Positions 27,830-37,642 of a stretch of DNA of 37,736 nucleotides are shown in pieces. Numbering within the stretch: position 1 is the stretch's first letter; every line of letters starts with the position of its first letter. The notes below the pieces were generated by a model, which was given only the letters and a program-made list of their open reading frames with translations, was not told where the DNA came from and ran no database searches. The DNA comes from an uncultured Clostridia bacterium (lineage in GTDB: Bacteria > Bacillota_A > Clostridia > TANB77 > CAG-508), in NCBI GenBank assembly GCA_948852375.1, contig CAQOYX010000005.1, forward strand, positions 1 through 37,736, read 5' to 3'. A program made the position numbers and the translations under genes.

Positions 27830-29556
27830 TTATTTTTCATTCAATATCTTTTTTATCTCTTCAAATCTTTTTACTTTCTGTGTGGTTGTTTTTATCATTG
27901 GTTCATCTGTTACAATGATTTTTCTTATATACTTGTATGGTGGCATTGTTTTGTTTATTACTTTTATATCTTGCCAAATTTTTTCTTTTAATTCTTTTTT
28001 CGAAATCTTGCCAAAAATTTCTTCTACATATTCTTTGTTATATACAATTTTAGCTGCTAAATCTAAATCATTTTCTTTTGTAGGAATTCCAAATACTATA
28101 TTTTCAGCTACGTATGGAAGTTTTGTAATTAGTGCCTCTAGTTCTTCTGGATATATATTTTTTCCATTTTTCATAACTATAACATTCTTTTTTCTTCCAG
28201 TAATAAAGAAAAATCCGTCTTTGTCTACATATCCTAAATCTCCTGTATGAAACCATCCATCTACTAATACTTCTTTTGTAGCTTCTTCATTTTCAAAATA
28301 TCCAAGCATAATATTGGGACCTTTAGCAATAATTTCTCCTACTCCTTGTTCATTTGGTTCAAAAATTTTAACTTCTTCGCCTTTTAATGGATATCCAACT
28401 GAACCATAACGTATATTTTCATCATTTTCTGCTGTAATTACTGGAGATGTCTCTGTTAATCCATATCCTTGGACAGTTTTAATTCCAAAGTTTGTAAAAT
28501 TTTCTACAACTGTTTTATCAATACCTGCTGCTCCACTTACAGCCATTCTAAGTCCACCTAACTGATTTATTATATCTTTAAATAACTTTCTTCTTATATC
28601 AATTCCAAATTTTAATAAAAAGTTACTTATTTTTGTTGCAAATTTTACCATTTTCGTTTTTCCCTGTTTTTCAATTTCTTTTAAAACTTTTTTGTTCATT
28701 GCTTCTAACAATAGTGGCACACAAACAAAAACTGTAACTTTGTATTCTCCGTAAATTCTTTCCGAATATATTTTAACCCATCACAAAATACATTGCTTAC
28801 ACCATTACTAATAAAGTACAATAAACCTGTTGAACCAAAGGTATGGTGTAATGGTAAAAACGCCATATTACGATCGGTAGGATATACTTTTATAATTGAA
28901 TTTAATGCATGAATATTTGATACAACATTTTTTTGCGATAACATAACAGCCTTAGAAGCAGATGTTGTTCCAGATGTAAATAATATAATATTCATAACAT
29001 CAGGATTAATAACTACATTTTCAAAACGTGTATCCTCTTTTTTTAATAGTTCCTCTCCTTTTTCTAATAACTCTTGTAGAGACAAAAATCCCTCTTTTTC
29101 TGTTTTATCCATGCAAATATATTGTTCAATATCATTATCTCCATTTTTTTTAATGCTTTCCATAATCTCACTATATTTGTTTTCAAAAACAACTGCATTT
29201 GCATAACTTCTTTTCAATAAACTTTCAATTTCCCCTGTAGGCAAAGACTTATCAAGTGGTACAACAATTCCTACGCCACATAATGTAGCAAGGTATGTAA
29301 GGCACCATTCATAACGGTTATTAGCAATTATTGCAATTCTTTTACTTTCTAGCCCTAAATCAATTAAAGCCGTTCCTAACTTATTAATATCTTCTTTTAA
29401 CATTTTATATGTAATATTTTTATATTCAACCTTATCCTCGAGTCTTTTCTTAATAATAAACGCAATATTATCTGGATACCTACTAACAATATCATTTACT
29501 AATTCTCTTACATCCCTATATTCTCTTGCATCATACAACACACGTTTTTTATTCAT
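27830..29556 (-). CDS. Long-chain acyl-CoA synthetase-like AMP-forming enzyme, two CGG +1 sites
   Basis: This ANL-superfamily enzyme activates a carboxylate (probably a fatty acid) with ATP to acyl-AMP and then acyl-CoA. Motifs: ILFTSGTTSASKAVMLSQKN (AMP-binding P-loop), GYGLTETSPVITAEN and DGWFHTGDLGYVDKDGFFFI near the end. The frame breaks at CGG 28762-28764 (ATT CGG AAA) and, 13 bases later, CGG 28749-28751 (TTA CGG AGA). Skipping both Cs gives YIGKNLGEYKVTVFVCVPLL, which matches the family's KNLKEYKVSVFVGVP-like block and joins the halves. The corrected length is 574 aa. Neither site alone would restore the frame. Confidence 0.9.
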
Positions 29557-29636
29557 AACAATCTCCTTTTTTATAATCTATTATTATTATACACCAAAGA
29601 TTATTATTCCCACTTATACTGTTCGGTCAGTAAAAA

Positions 29637-30900
29637 TTAGCTATTACTAATACATAATATTTGACCGAGGAAAAATTAAATTCGGATTTCTTATTTGATT
29701 TAATTTAACAATTTTTGCAACAGTAGTATGATAACGCCTAGCAATATATGTCAAATTATCTCCCCTTCCTACCCTATAATAAGTTGCACCTGTTGCATGG
29801 GTATCACCTGTTCGTACATCTCTTCTAATCAGCAAAACCTGCCCGAGGATATATTAAATTTGGATTTCCGAATGTTATTTAATGCTACAATACTACTAAT
29901 TGTAGTTCCAAACCTCCTAGATATCCTCCATAAATTATCCCCTCTTTTTACTGTATAATGCGTAGTTGTTGTAGAAGTAGGCTGAGTATTGTTAGGTTTA
30001 TCTGAAGTTGTAATTTGTAATACTTCTCCTACATAAATTAAATCTGGCTTCTGTATATTATTTAATGTTACAATTTCAGATACTGTAGTTCCATATTTAG
30101 AAGCAATACCGAGACAAGGTATCTCCTCTTTTGACTGTATAATATATTACATTTTTTATTTCATCAGGGTTTGGGGCTATTGGTTTTGGAATCTCTCCAC
30201 CATTTTTCAAAAAAATTTCTTCTGTAAATCTATCTAAATCAACATTTCCATTAATACCAGAAATTTTCCCCATATCAGAATACTGAAACCCAACCCATGA
30301 ATTCCATTTTCCATTATCGCTTGGGGTACTTGGACCATACTGTGCAACCCATAATGGATAACGTTGTGCAAGTTCATATGAAAAAATTGCTCTTGCATCA
30401 TAAGTATTAGAATAAATTATCATTTCTTTTCCTGTTATTTCTTTTGTTTTTTCTAAAAACGCTCTTGATATATTATTAATCTCATTAATACTCAAATCTC
30501 CAAAAACTTCAAAATCCATAGCAAGTTTACAATTGGGTTGTGTTCCAGAAATTACTCTTGAAAAAAACTCGGCCTCTTTTACTGCTTCTTCCTCACTTCT
30601 TGCCCTAACAAAATGATAAAACCCTATATTTAGTCCATTACTTTTAGCCCCATTATAATTATTCCTAAATTCAGGATCCTCTAAATAATTCCCCTCACTT
30701 GCCTTTATGTACACAATATCAATTCCAGAATCTTTAACTAAACTATAATTAATTCTTCCTTGATAAGCACTTACATCAATTCCCCTATAAATGCTATTTC
30801 CTGCAGGCGATAAAGCAAATACTACATTCTCATATGTAGCAAAAAAAGATAACAAAAATAGCCATATTAAAAAAATTATTTTTAAAATTTTTCTTCTCAA
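29637..30900 (-). CDS. Secreted GH25 lysozyme-like hydrolase with three LysM repeats, four CGG +1 sites
   Basis: Order: signal peptide (IIFLIWLFLLSFF), GH25 domain starting RGIDVSAYQGRINYSLVKDS with YHFVRA and LAMDFEVFGD (catalytic Asp/Glu region), then three LysM repeats. CGG codons at 30109-30111, 29868-29870, 29843-29845 and 29665-29667 each require a +1 step. Skipping the Cs restores GDTLSGIASKYGTTVSEIV, LNNIGNPNLIYPGQVLLI and NPNLIFPGQILCIS. The product is 419 aa, ending at TAA 29637-29639. Three of the four glycines restored sit at conserved LysM positions. GH25 cleaves peptidoglycan glycan strands, so a spore- or cell-wall role is likely. AAGGAGG precedes the start. Confidence 0.93.
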
Positions 30901-30960
30901 TTTCTAACCTCCTTAGTAAAATATGTAATGCTCTTAATAAGAAAATTCTTATATAAATTA

Positions 30961-30997
30961 TTCTATGAACAACATAGTGTTTTTGTTATTCATAGAA
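30961..30997. repeat. Inverted repeat upstream of the GH25 gene
   Basis: TTCTATGAA and TTCATAGAA form a 9-bp palindrome around a longer loop in the 210-base gap between the GH25 gene and blaR1. It may be a regulatory hairpin in the GH25 leader. Apart from this and the blaR1 terminator I see nothing in the gap. Confidence 0.45.
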
Positions 30998-31075
30998 CTT
31001 AAAAATAGTAGTAATACTAAATCTCTATGGATAAGTAATGCTTGCTCCAGCTTGAAAATCAAATATTCCTATATG

Positions 31076-31106
31076 AAAAAAGGACATGTACTTTACATGT
31101 CCTTTT
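31076..31106 (-). terminator. Terminator of the blaI-blaR1 operon
   Basis: AAAAGGACATGTA and TACATGTCCTTTT form a 13-bp stem with a three-base loop just beyond the blaR1 stop, with a T-run on the minus strand. Typical Rho-independent terminator. Confidence 0.85.
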
Positions 31107-31110
31107 ATAC

Positions 31111-32776
31111 TTATTTCTTCTTAAAAAATATATTAACTCCATTTTCTAAACTCATTAATGCAATACCCTTCTTTACATCTAAAAGTTCAAATATCTTTGT
31201 TTCATTATTATTAGTAGTTAATACTGCCTTCTCCCCATTATCATATACTTTATATGTTCCTGTTAAATCATCTATTATTTCATCTGAATAAGCACCTATA
31301 AATTCTGAAAATGTTCCATCACTTGTTAATATTAGTAATCCTCCATATTTTGATACAGCTGAGCCATATATTTCTGTTATACTAATTCCTTTTCCATTTT
31401 GTTCTGCCATATAAGGCTCCCAAATTCCCATTATTTTGTATTGGTTACTATCTTCTACATTGATATTTGTTATAGTATTTTTCTCTTCTTTTGCGTTTTT
31501 TTCTATTTCTATATTTTTTTTATGTTTTATACTTTCCTCATTATTCATAAGTATTATATTTTCCGCTTCAGAAAATACAAAGTTTAATGGTTCACTTATA
31601 TTAGTTGCCTTTACTATAAATGGCATTATGCCTACTGCCATTATTATGAAAGACAAACTTCCTATTATCTTTTTGTGTGTACTTTTACCAAAATTCTTTA
31701 TTCTTTTAATTCTTCGTTCCATATTTTTACTATCATCGGTAACACATAACATTTTTGTTGCCATTCTTCCTGTTTCACATGTTTGTAGTAAATTTATTAG
31801 CGTTAATCCATAAAGTTTCTTTTCTTCTTTATCCATTTTTCTTAATGCAATTTCATCTGTTGCAAGTTCCATTTCTTGCCTCATTTTCTTGAAAAAACTA
31901 TATATAAATGGATTAAACCAATGTATAGCTGTCATAATTAATAAAATATAGTTAGTTATCATATCTTTTCTTTTATAATGAGATAATTCATGTAGAAATA
32001 CATTTTCTATTATGTCTGAACTTTTTCCGTATAAATTCCTCAGATACCAATATTTTAGGTCGTATTATTCCATAAATACATGGAGATACATTAATGTCTT
32101 GTATTCTTATTTCTATTTTCTTTGTAATTCTTAATTTTCTTTTACATCTAGTTAATATTAGTCTAATTTCGCTATCTTTTAATTTTTTTGATTTACTAAT
32201 TTTATGTTCTAGGTTGATATTCCCCACAACTAAAGTAATAATACTTATGCCTAGTCCAACTAGCCATATTACTGGTATAAGTATATAAATTACAATGTTT
32301 CTTATGTTTATATTACTAATTCTATTTATATTATTTGTACTTTCCATTTTGCTTATATCATTAATATTATCAATCTTATCTATTTTTCTTTTTTCTATAT
32401 CGATTTTATCTTTTATTTTAAAAACCTCTTTTATAACTTCTTCTACATTCGCTATTTTAGTTATAATTTCTTCCCCATATAATGTATCATAATTTAAGGT
32501 GTGTGCATTATTTAATTTTGCCTCTACTTTATCTATCATAGATGTTAACACAAAATCACTATTTATATTAACTTGAATTCTGCTAATTGGTATCATAAGA
32601 AATATTACAGGTATTAATAGCATAAAGCATTTCCATTTTGCAGAAAGTTTGGTATCTAAAAATTTTATTATAATCAAAATTAGTATTCCTAATATACTTC
32701 CTACAATTGACATATATATAACTTTATAAAAAATCGGAACTATTAAGTTACTAATGTTTATTAACGTTTCTACCAT
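31111..32776 (-). CDS. blaR1: BlaR1/MecR1-type membrane zinc-protease sensor with a non-PBP C-terminal domain, one CGG +1 site
   Basis: BlaR1-type proteins are membrane metalloproteases that respond to cell-wall stress and inactivate BlaI. Several membrane segments precede the frame break at CGG 32027-32029 (ATA CGG AAA). Skipping C gives EEFIGKSSDIIENVFLHELS and then HYKRKD, restoring the HExxH zinc motif (HELSH). The corrected length is 554 aa. Unshifted, translation stops at 262 aa, before the zinc site. The C-terminal region reads GIWEPYMAEQ, ISITEIYGSAVSKYGG and SDGTFSEFIG, a beta-rich domain rather than the usual penicillin-binding sensor domain, so the signal is unlikely to be direct acylation by a beta-lactam. 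It is co-transcribed with blaI, three bases downstream. Confidence 0.88.
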
Positions 32777-32778
32777 AA

Positions 32779-33153
32779 CTAATCCTCGCTTTCTAATATA
32801 TCGATTAGTTTTTGTAACTCTTGTTTTGATACTTTTTGATTTTCTACAAAGTTTAATAATAAATTATTTGTCTTTCCATTATATAATTTTTTCAAAAAAC
32901 TTTCGTTTTGACTTTCTAAAAATTTATTTTTATCTACCTTTGGTACATAAATCGTATCTTTCAATCCAATCTTTCTAGATTCAACAGAACCTTTTAATAT
33001 CAATCTTCTTAGTAATGTTTTTACTGTATTTTTATTTTTATCTTCTCTGTCATTTAATTCTTTCATAATTGTACTTAAATCACATTGTTCATTTCCCCAT
33101 AATACTTGCATAATTTCTAATTCTGCATCTGTTATATCATATTTGTCTTGCAA
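32779..33153 (-). CDS. blaI: BlaI/MecI-family transcriptional repressor
   Basis: BlaI proteins bind TACA-NN-TGTA operators as dimers and are inactivated through BlaR1. The 124-aa product starts ITDAELEIMQVLWGNEQCDL and has KNTVKTLLRRLILKGSVES, the family's winged-helix DNA-binding region, followed by the dimerisation helices. The frame is intact, with no CGG. A TTACATATGTAA site and a SigA-type promoter lie just upstream, so autoregulation is expected. Similar sites also occur before asnB. Confidence 0.92.
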   Translation of the reverse strand: MQDKYDITDAELEIMQVLWGNEQCDLSTIMKELNDREDKNKNTVKTLLRRLILKGSVESRKIGLKDTIYVPKVDKNKFLESQNESFLKKLYNGKTNNLLLNFVENQKVSKQELQKLIDILESED

Positions 33154-33173
33154 AAAAAACCCACCTTTCCAGA

Positions 33174-33222
33174 TTACATATGTAACCAGTTATAGATTAT
33201 ACTATATTGGTGCTTTTGTCAA
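33174..33222 (-). promoter_or_regulatory. blaI promoter with BlaI-type operator
   Basis: On the minus strand TTGACA (33217-33222) and TAATCT (33194-33199) are 17 bases apart, and TTACATATGTAA (33174-33185) follows over the start of transcription. The palindrome fits the BlaI/MecI core TACA-NN-TGTA. Confidence 0.8.
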
Positions 33223-33238
33223 GTATATTGTTAAAACC

Positions 33239-35050
33239 CTAAAAAAATATCTCATACCACTTAATAAAGCAATAAACAGCCCATACTTTTTTATAATTGT
33301 CTTTTTTATGGCTTTTGTGTTCTTTTAATAGCTTTAGTATGTATTTTTGATTAAAGAATTCTTTTACAAAATCTTTACTTAAGGTTTCACTAATTTCTTT
33401 GTAAACATCATCTTCTCTCATCCATTCTCTAAGAGGTACTGGAAAACCTAATTTTTTCTTTTTATATGCTTCATTTGGTATATATTTCTTTGCTGCTTCT
33501 CTTAAAGCAAGTTTTGTATTATCTTTTGATACTTTGTATTCAAGTGGTAATGAACTTGCTATTTTAAATACTTTTTTATCTACAAATGGAGTTCTAGCTT
33601 CTAATGAATTTGCCATCGTCATTTTATCTACCTTTAAAAGAATATCTCTTACAAGCCAACATTTCATATCAACTACTTGCATTTTTACTATATTATTTTC
33701 ATTTTTATATTTATCAAATATAGGTTTAGTAATTTCTTTATTTCTTATTGTATCTTTAAAACTTAAAACTCTTTTTCTTTCTTTTTCACTAAAAATTCTA
33801 TTTACTCCAATATAATCCTTGTCAAGTTTTGTTCCTCTTCTTACAATAAAATTACGTCCTTTAAACTCTGGAAATTTTTCAAATATAATTGCTAATATGT
33901 GTCGTATAATAAATGGAATCTTATTATATACACTAAAATCTACTGCTTCTTTATATGTATTGTAACCTCCAAAAAATTCATCTGCTCCCTCTCCAGACAT
34001 AATAACTTTTACATCTTTGCTTGCAAGTTTTGATAAATAATATAATGATGCAATAGAAGCGTCTGGCGATGGCTCATCCATATGATACAAAATATTAGGT
34101 AGTATATCCATATAATCTTCTTTAGTAATCTTTTGGCTTATGTTATTAACTTTCAATTGGTCTGTTAAATTTTTTGCATAATCTATTTCACTATATTCTT
34201 TCACATTATAACCAATAGTATAAGTTTTGTTAGGTTTTGCAACACTTACGATATATGAAGAGTCAACACCACTAGACAAAAACGCTCCAATCTCTACATC
34301 ACTTATTTTATGATATTTTACAGAATTTTTAATAGTTTTTCTTATTTTTTCTACTGTTTTTTCATAATTTTCATGTTTTTCATTAAATTCTAAATCGTAG
34401 TAATTTTCTAATACTATTCTATTATCATGAAAAATTAAATTAGTTCCTGGTGCTAATGAATATACTCCCTTAAAAAATGTTTTATTTGTTGGTGTAAAAC
34501 TAAAAGATAAATATGGACCAAGTAATTCTTTATTTAAAATTTTTACAAATTTTGGATGTTCTAAAAATGCTTTTATTTCAGATGCAAACATAAAAGTATC
34601 TCCATTTTGATAATAGTATAATGGCTTTATTCCAAAATTATCACGGCTACAAAACAGATTTTTATTCTTTTTATCCCAAATAGCAAAAGCAAACATTCCT
34701 CTTAATTTTTTTGGCAAATCCTTTCCCCATTCTTCATATCCATGTAATATTACCTCTGTATCACTATTTGTTTTAAATTTATAATTCCTTTTTTCTAATT
34801 CTTCTTTTATTTCAATATAATTATAAATTTCTCCATTAAATATTAAACTTAAACTACTATCTTTATTAAACATTGGTTGAATTCCATTATCTAAATCTAT
34901 AATAGATAATCTTCTATGTCCTAATGCTATATTGTCATCTACATAATACCCCTCTTGATCTGGTCCTCTATGCATTATTCTATCTGCCATTTTTTTTATA
35001 ATTATTCCCTTATTTTCTTCTTTATCACAAAATCCTACTATTCCACACAT
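33239..35050 (-). CDS. asnB: Glutamine-hydrolysing asparagine synthetase
   Basis: AsnB transfers ammonia from glutamine to a carboxylate via an AMP intermediate. The 603-aa protein begins MCGIVGFCDK with the catalytic Cys2 of a class II glutaminase, followed by the synthetase domain with the PPi loop FLSSGVDSSYI near residue 260 and SGEGADEFFGGYN. The start has AAGGAGG. In B. subtilis and C. difficile, AsnB amidates meso-diaminopimelate of peptidoglycan rather than only making asparagine. The BlaI-type operators in front of this gene favour that cell-wall role; that is inference. No in-frame CGG in 603 codons. Confidence 0.92.
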   Translation of the reverse strand: MCGIVGFCDKEENKGIIIKKMADRIMHRGPDQEGYYVDDNIALGHRRLSIIDLDNGIQPMFNKDSSLSLIFNGEIYNYIEIKEELEKRNYKFKTNSDTEVILHGYEEWGKDLPKKLRGMFAFAIWDKKNKNLFCSRDNFGIKPLYYYQNGDTFMFASEIKAFLEHPKFVKILNKELLGPYLSFSFTPTNKTFFKGVYSLAPGTNLIFHDNRIVLENYYDLEFNEKHENYEKTVEKIRKTIKNSVKYHKISDVEIGAFLSSGVDSSYIVSVAKPNKTYTIGYNVKEYSEIDYAKNLTDQLKVNNISQKITKEDYMDILPNILYHMDEPSPDASIASLYYLSKLASKDVKVIMSGEGADEFFGGYNTYKEAVDFSVYNKIPFIIRHILAIIFEKFPEFKGRNFIVRRGTKLDKDYIGVNRIFSEKERKRVLSFKDTIRNKEITKPIFDKYKNENNIVKMQVVDMKCWLVRDILLKVDKMTMANSLEARTPFVDKKVFKIASSLPLEYKVSKDNTKLALREAAKKYIPNEAYKKKKLGFPVPLREWMREDDVYKEISETLSKDFVKEFFNQKYILKLLKEHKSHKKDNYKKVWAVYCFIKWYEIFF

Positions 35051-35075
35051 ATTAATCCTCCTTAAACTACATTTA

Positions 35076-35136
35076 CTTTAATAGGATTACAAATGTAATC
35101 CTATTAAAGATTACACCTGTAATCTGTTTTTGTCAA
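35076..35136 (-). promoter_or_regulatory. asnB promoter covered by two BlaI-type operators
   Basis: TTGACA (35131-35136) and TAATCT (35108-35113) are 17 bases apart on the minus strand. GATTACACCTGTAATC (35109-35124) lies in the spacer and overlaps the -10. A second site, GATTACAAATGTAATC (35085-35100), sits downstream and extends to a 34-base near-perfect palindrome (35076-35109). Both share the TACA-NN-TGTA core and GATTACA half-sites with the blaI operator. The same -35/-10 pair occurs at blaI. Confidence 0.82.
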
Positions 35137-35197
35137 GTATTTTTTTAGTATTTTTTATTTTTTCACAAATACCTTTATAATTCAATGAAATAGAGGC

Positions 35198-35224
35198 TTT
35201 TTACTGTTCATTTGTTTTCGTAAT
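35198..35224. repeat. Direct repeat, left copy
   Basis: A 27-base sequence starting TTTTTACTGTTCA and ending TTTTCGTAAT. It matches 36302-36328 at 24 of 27 positions in the same orientation. The two copies flank the unknown gene at 35367-36137. Confidence 0.7.
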
Positions 35225-35235
35225 ATGTATATAAT

Positions 35236-35273
35236 AAAAAAAAAAGAGACTAAGATATAAAATATCTAGTCCC
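35236..35273 (-). terminator. Terminator of the unknown gene at 35367-36137
   Basis: On the minus strand GGGACTAGATAT pairs with ATATCTTAGTCTC (one bulged base, one G-T pair) and is followed by ten Ts. A clear Rho-independent terminator. Confidence 0.85.
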
Positions 35274-35366
35274 TAGTTCATTAATTATAACTATTTCTAT
35301 TTTGTTGCCTTCATGATTTTTTGTGTTGCACTTTTAATTATCCAGACAAAAGAAAGACACTAACCA

Positions 35367-36137
35367 TTATTCATACAGTTCCTTTTCATATAAACTGCCA
35401 TCCATGTCGCAACTTCTTTGGTACAGATAAAGTATTCTGTCAACGTTTTTCTCATCAACTCTTATGGAAAATTGAGCAAATTCTATATCTACAGCTTTTA
35501 CACCATAGAAATTAGAATAAGGAATAAAGAATTTTTTTACTTCTTGCAAAATATTATCAACTATGCAATCTATATTCACAATCCCATCTTTTATTGATGA
35601 TATAATCATACTGTTTCCTAAAGAATTCATAAACCATAAACCCTTTTCCCACTTGAATATTTCATCAAAATGGAAATAATTAGCCAACATTTCATACTGT
35701 AGGTTATCTGAATCCCTAAGCGGAATACAATTTCTACAAGTCTGAATATCAACAGAAACCTCATTCTTACCATTGTAATCAGACATTGACATTAACTTCA
35801 TAATCATACAGATTATGTTTTTTCTGCCTGTATCCTTCTTAACTTGCAAATGGATTCCACAATAATTCAAAATTACCAAATCCAAATTTGAGACATTACT
35901 TGCTTCCGAAAACATTCCAGATATGACCTCCGCAACTCTTTGAATGCTTTCTTTACCATCAATAGCAATTTCCATTGTTCCATTTACGTAAGATATTACC
36001 TTTAATGCTGTTCTTGTCCCTTTTCTTGTCCCTTTTCTTCCTATTTTATGGATAAAAATCGATGCATAAAAAACAAACCCTCCATCTGCTGCAACACCTT
36101 CAAATTTGATCATTGTTACCTCTTTCCGTCTTCTCAT
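35367..36137 (-). CDS. Unknown 256-aa protein between direct repeats, with CGG as codon 4
   Basis: I recognise no family. The start is probably ATG 36137 after AAAGGAG, giving MRRRKEVTMIKFEGVAADGG; ATG 36110 (MIKFEG) with AAAGAGG upstream is the alternative. Codon 4 is CGG (36126-36128, AGA CGG AAA); a +1 shift there would end the protein within three codons, so either CGG is read as Arg or translation starts at the second ATG. A short direct repeat encodes KGTRKGTR near residue 30. Otherwise the protein looks soluble, with mixed helices and strands and a CRNCIP cysteine pair near residue 147. The gene is less AT-rich than its neighbours, has its own terminator, and lies between 27-base direct repeats, so it may be a mobile cassette. 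Confidence 0.7.
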   Translation of the reverse strand: MRRRKEVTMIKFEGVAADGGFVFYASIFIHKIGRKGTRKGTRTALKVISYVNGTMEIAIDGKESIQRVAEVISGMFSEASNVSNLDLVILNYCGIHLQVKKDTGRKNIICMIMKLMSMSDYNGKNEVSVDIQTCRNCIPLRDSDNLQYEMLANYFHFDEIFKWEKGLWFMNSLGNSMIISSIKDGIVNIDCIVDNILQEVKKFFIPYSNFYGVKAVDIEFAQFSIRVDEKNVDRILYLYQRSCDMDGSLYEKELYE

Positions 36138-36301
36138 GATTTCTCCTTTCAATGTTATAATTATTTGTTATGCAATCTTAATAATGATATACATACATTA
36201 AAACTACTTATCTATAATATAACACATTTACATAAAATTGTAAAGCCTAGCTTTCTAACTGTATTTTTGCAAATCTTTTATACATAAGGAAATATGAAGT
36301 T

Positions 36302-36328
36302 TTTTTACTGTTCACCTATTTTCGTAAT
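36302..36328. repeat. Direct repeat, right copy
   Basis: Partner of 35198-35224 (24 of 27 bases identical: 13 on one side, 10 on the other and one of the four between). The spacing between copies is 1,104 bases. Confidence 0.7.
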
Positions 36329-36344
36329 GCCTTACTATATGCAT

Positions 36345-36371
36345 AATACGCATCTATTTAAGATGCGTATT
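36345..36371 (-). terminator. Hairpin downstream of the ABC permease gene
   Basis: AATACGCATCT and AGATGCGTATT form a perfect 11-bp stem around ATTTA, 34 bases past the permease stop on the minus strand. No strong T-run follows; probably a terminator. Confidence 0.6.
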
Positions 36372-36404
36372 CTTATTATTAAATCTTTTAACATTATGTT
36401 TTAT

Positions 36405-37642
36405 TTAGTTTTTAACCTTATACATATTTATAATATCTTTAAAACTCATCTTTGTTCCATAATTCAATATTGCACTTGAATATATTTTTATTGCTACTTT
36501 TGCAATTATTAGTATTGTAACAAGTAAAATAACAATTGAAATAATAACATCTTTTATGTCTGCTATTCCCATCATTACACGAAATGGCATACAAAATGGT
36601 GATGATATTGGGAATAATGATGCAAATACATTAAGCTCGCTTGTTGGATTCATCATTGTAAAATATGATAGGTAAAATCCTACTACTGCTAAAATTGCAA
36701 TTGGTGAATTTGCCGATTGTATATCTTCTGGTTTACTTACTGTTGAACCTGTTAAAGCATATAATAATGCATAAGTAAAATATCCTAGTATAAAATATAT
36801 TATAGTTATAATGCCCAAATATGGTGTGATATTAGACATATCAAGCACTGCATTTAAAATTTCTGGATCTAAAAATGCTTTTGCACTTATTAGTGCAGTT
36901 GCTACAATTATTATCATTTGAAGTAATCCGCACTACCCCTATTCCTATTGTTTTACCTAGGACTATTGTTCTTGGAGATGTTGACGTTACCAATGTTTCC
37001 ATTATTTTCGATGTCTTTTCTGTTGTTATAGAACTTGAAACTTGGTATGCACAAAAATATATTGCATAAAATAATACAAGTGACATTATCATCATAACAA
37101 ATATATTTCCTTTTGCTTCTTCTTCGCTTGTTTGTTCTATGCTAAATTCAAAATTAGGTGTTATTGATTGTAGCTGCTCACCGTGTTAATCCTAATTTAC
37201 TAATTTGTATATTAGAATATAAACTACTTATAGTATTTGCAATATCTTCTGGTACATAGTCCATCATAGTACTACTTTGTACAATATATCTTATATTTAC
37301 AGTGTTGTCTTTTTCCTCTATTATTAATCCTGCCTCTATTTCTTCATTTTCTATTTTTTGTTTAATTTCATCATATGTATATTTTCCTATTTGGACTTCA
37401 TATTGCCAATCTAAATTTTTAAGTTGCTCTAAATTACCTTCAAAAACATCTTCTGTATCAACCATTAAAAGTTTTTCTTTGCTATCTTCTCCATTTATTG
37501 ATTTTAATAAATTAGGTATATTAAATCCAATCACTATTAATACTAGAATTATTATTGTTGATATTACAAAGGATTTTCTTTTTACCATATCTTTTATAGT
37601 AAATTTCATAACTGTTAGTATATCTTTCATATTTAATTTCAT
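36405..37642 (-). CDS. ABC-2 type (NatB-like) transporter permease, two CGG +1 sites
   Basis: The 411-aa membrane protein has one N-terminal membrane helix (FVISTIIILVLIVIGFNIP), a large extracytoplasmic loop and a C-terminal cluster of helices with SPRTIVLGKTIGIGVV and the pattern NAVLDMSNITPYLGIITIIY. This is the layout of NatB/YhaP-type ABC-2 permeases, which export sodium or small molecules with an ATPase partner. The ATPase gene is expected upstream, beyond the window edge. The frame breaks at CGG 37181-37183 (ACA CGG TGA) and CGG 36928-36930 (GTG CGG ATT). Skipping the Cs restores LGLTGEQLQSITPNFEFSIE and VGLLQMIIIVATALISAKAF. The start may be ATG 37642 or ATG 37630. Confidence 0.88.

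Noticed and set aside
35198..36328. Complete insertion sequence around the unknown gene
   Set aside because: The gene lacks transposase motifs and the flanks are direct, not inverted, repeats.
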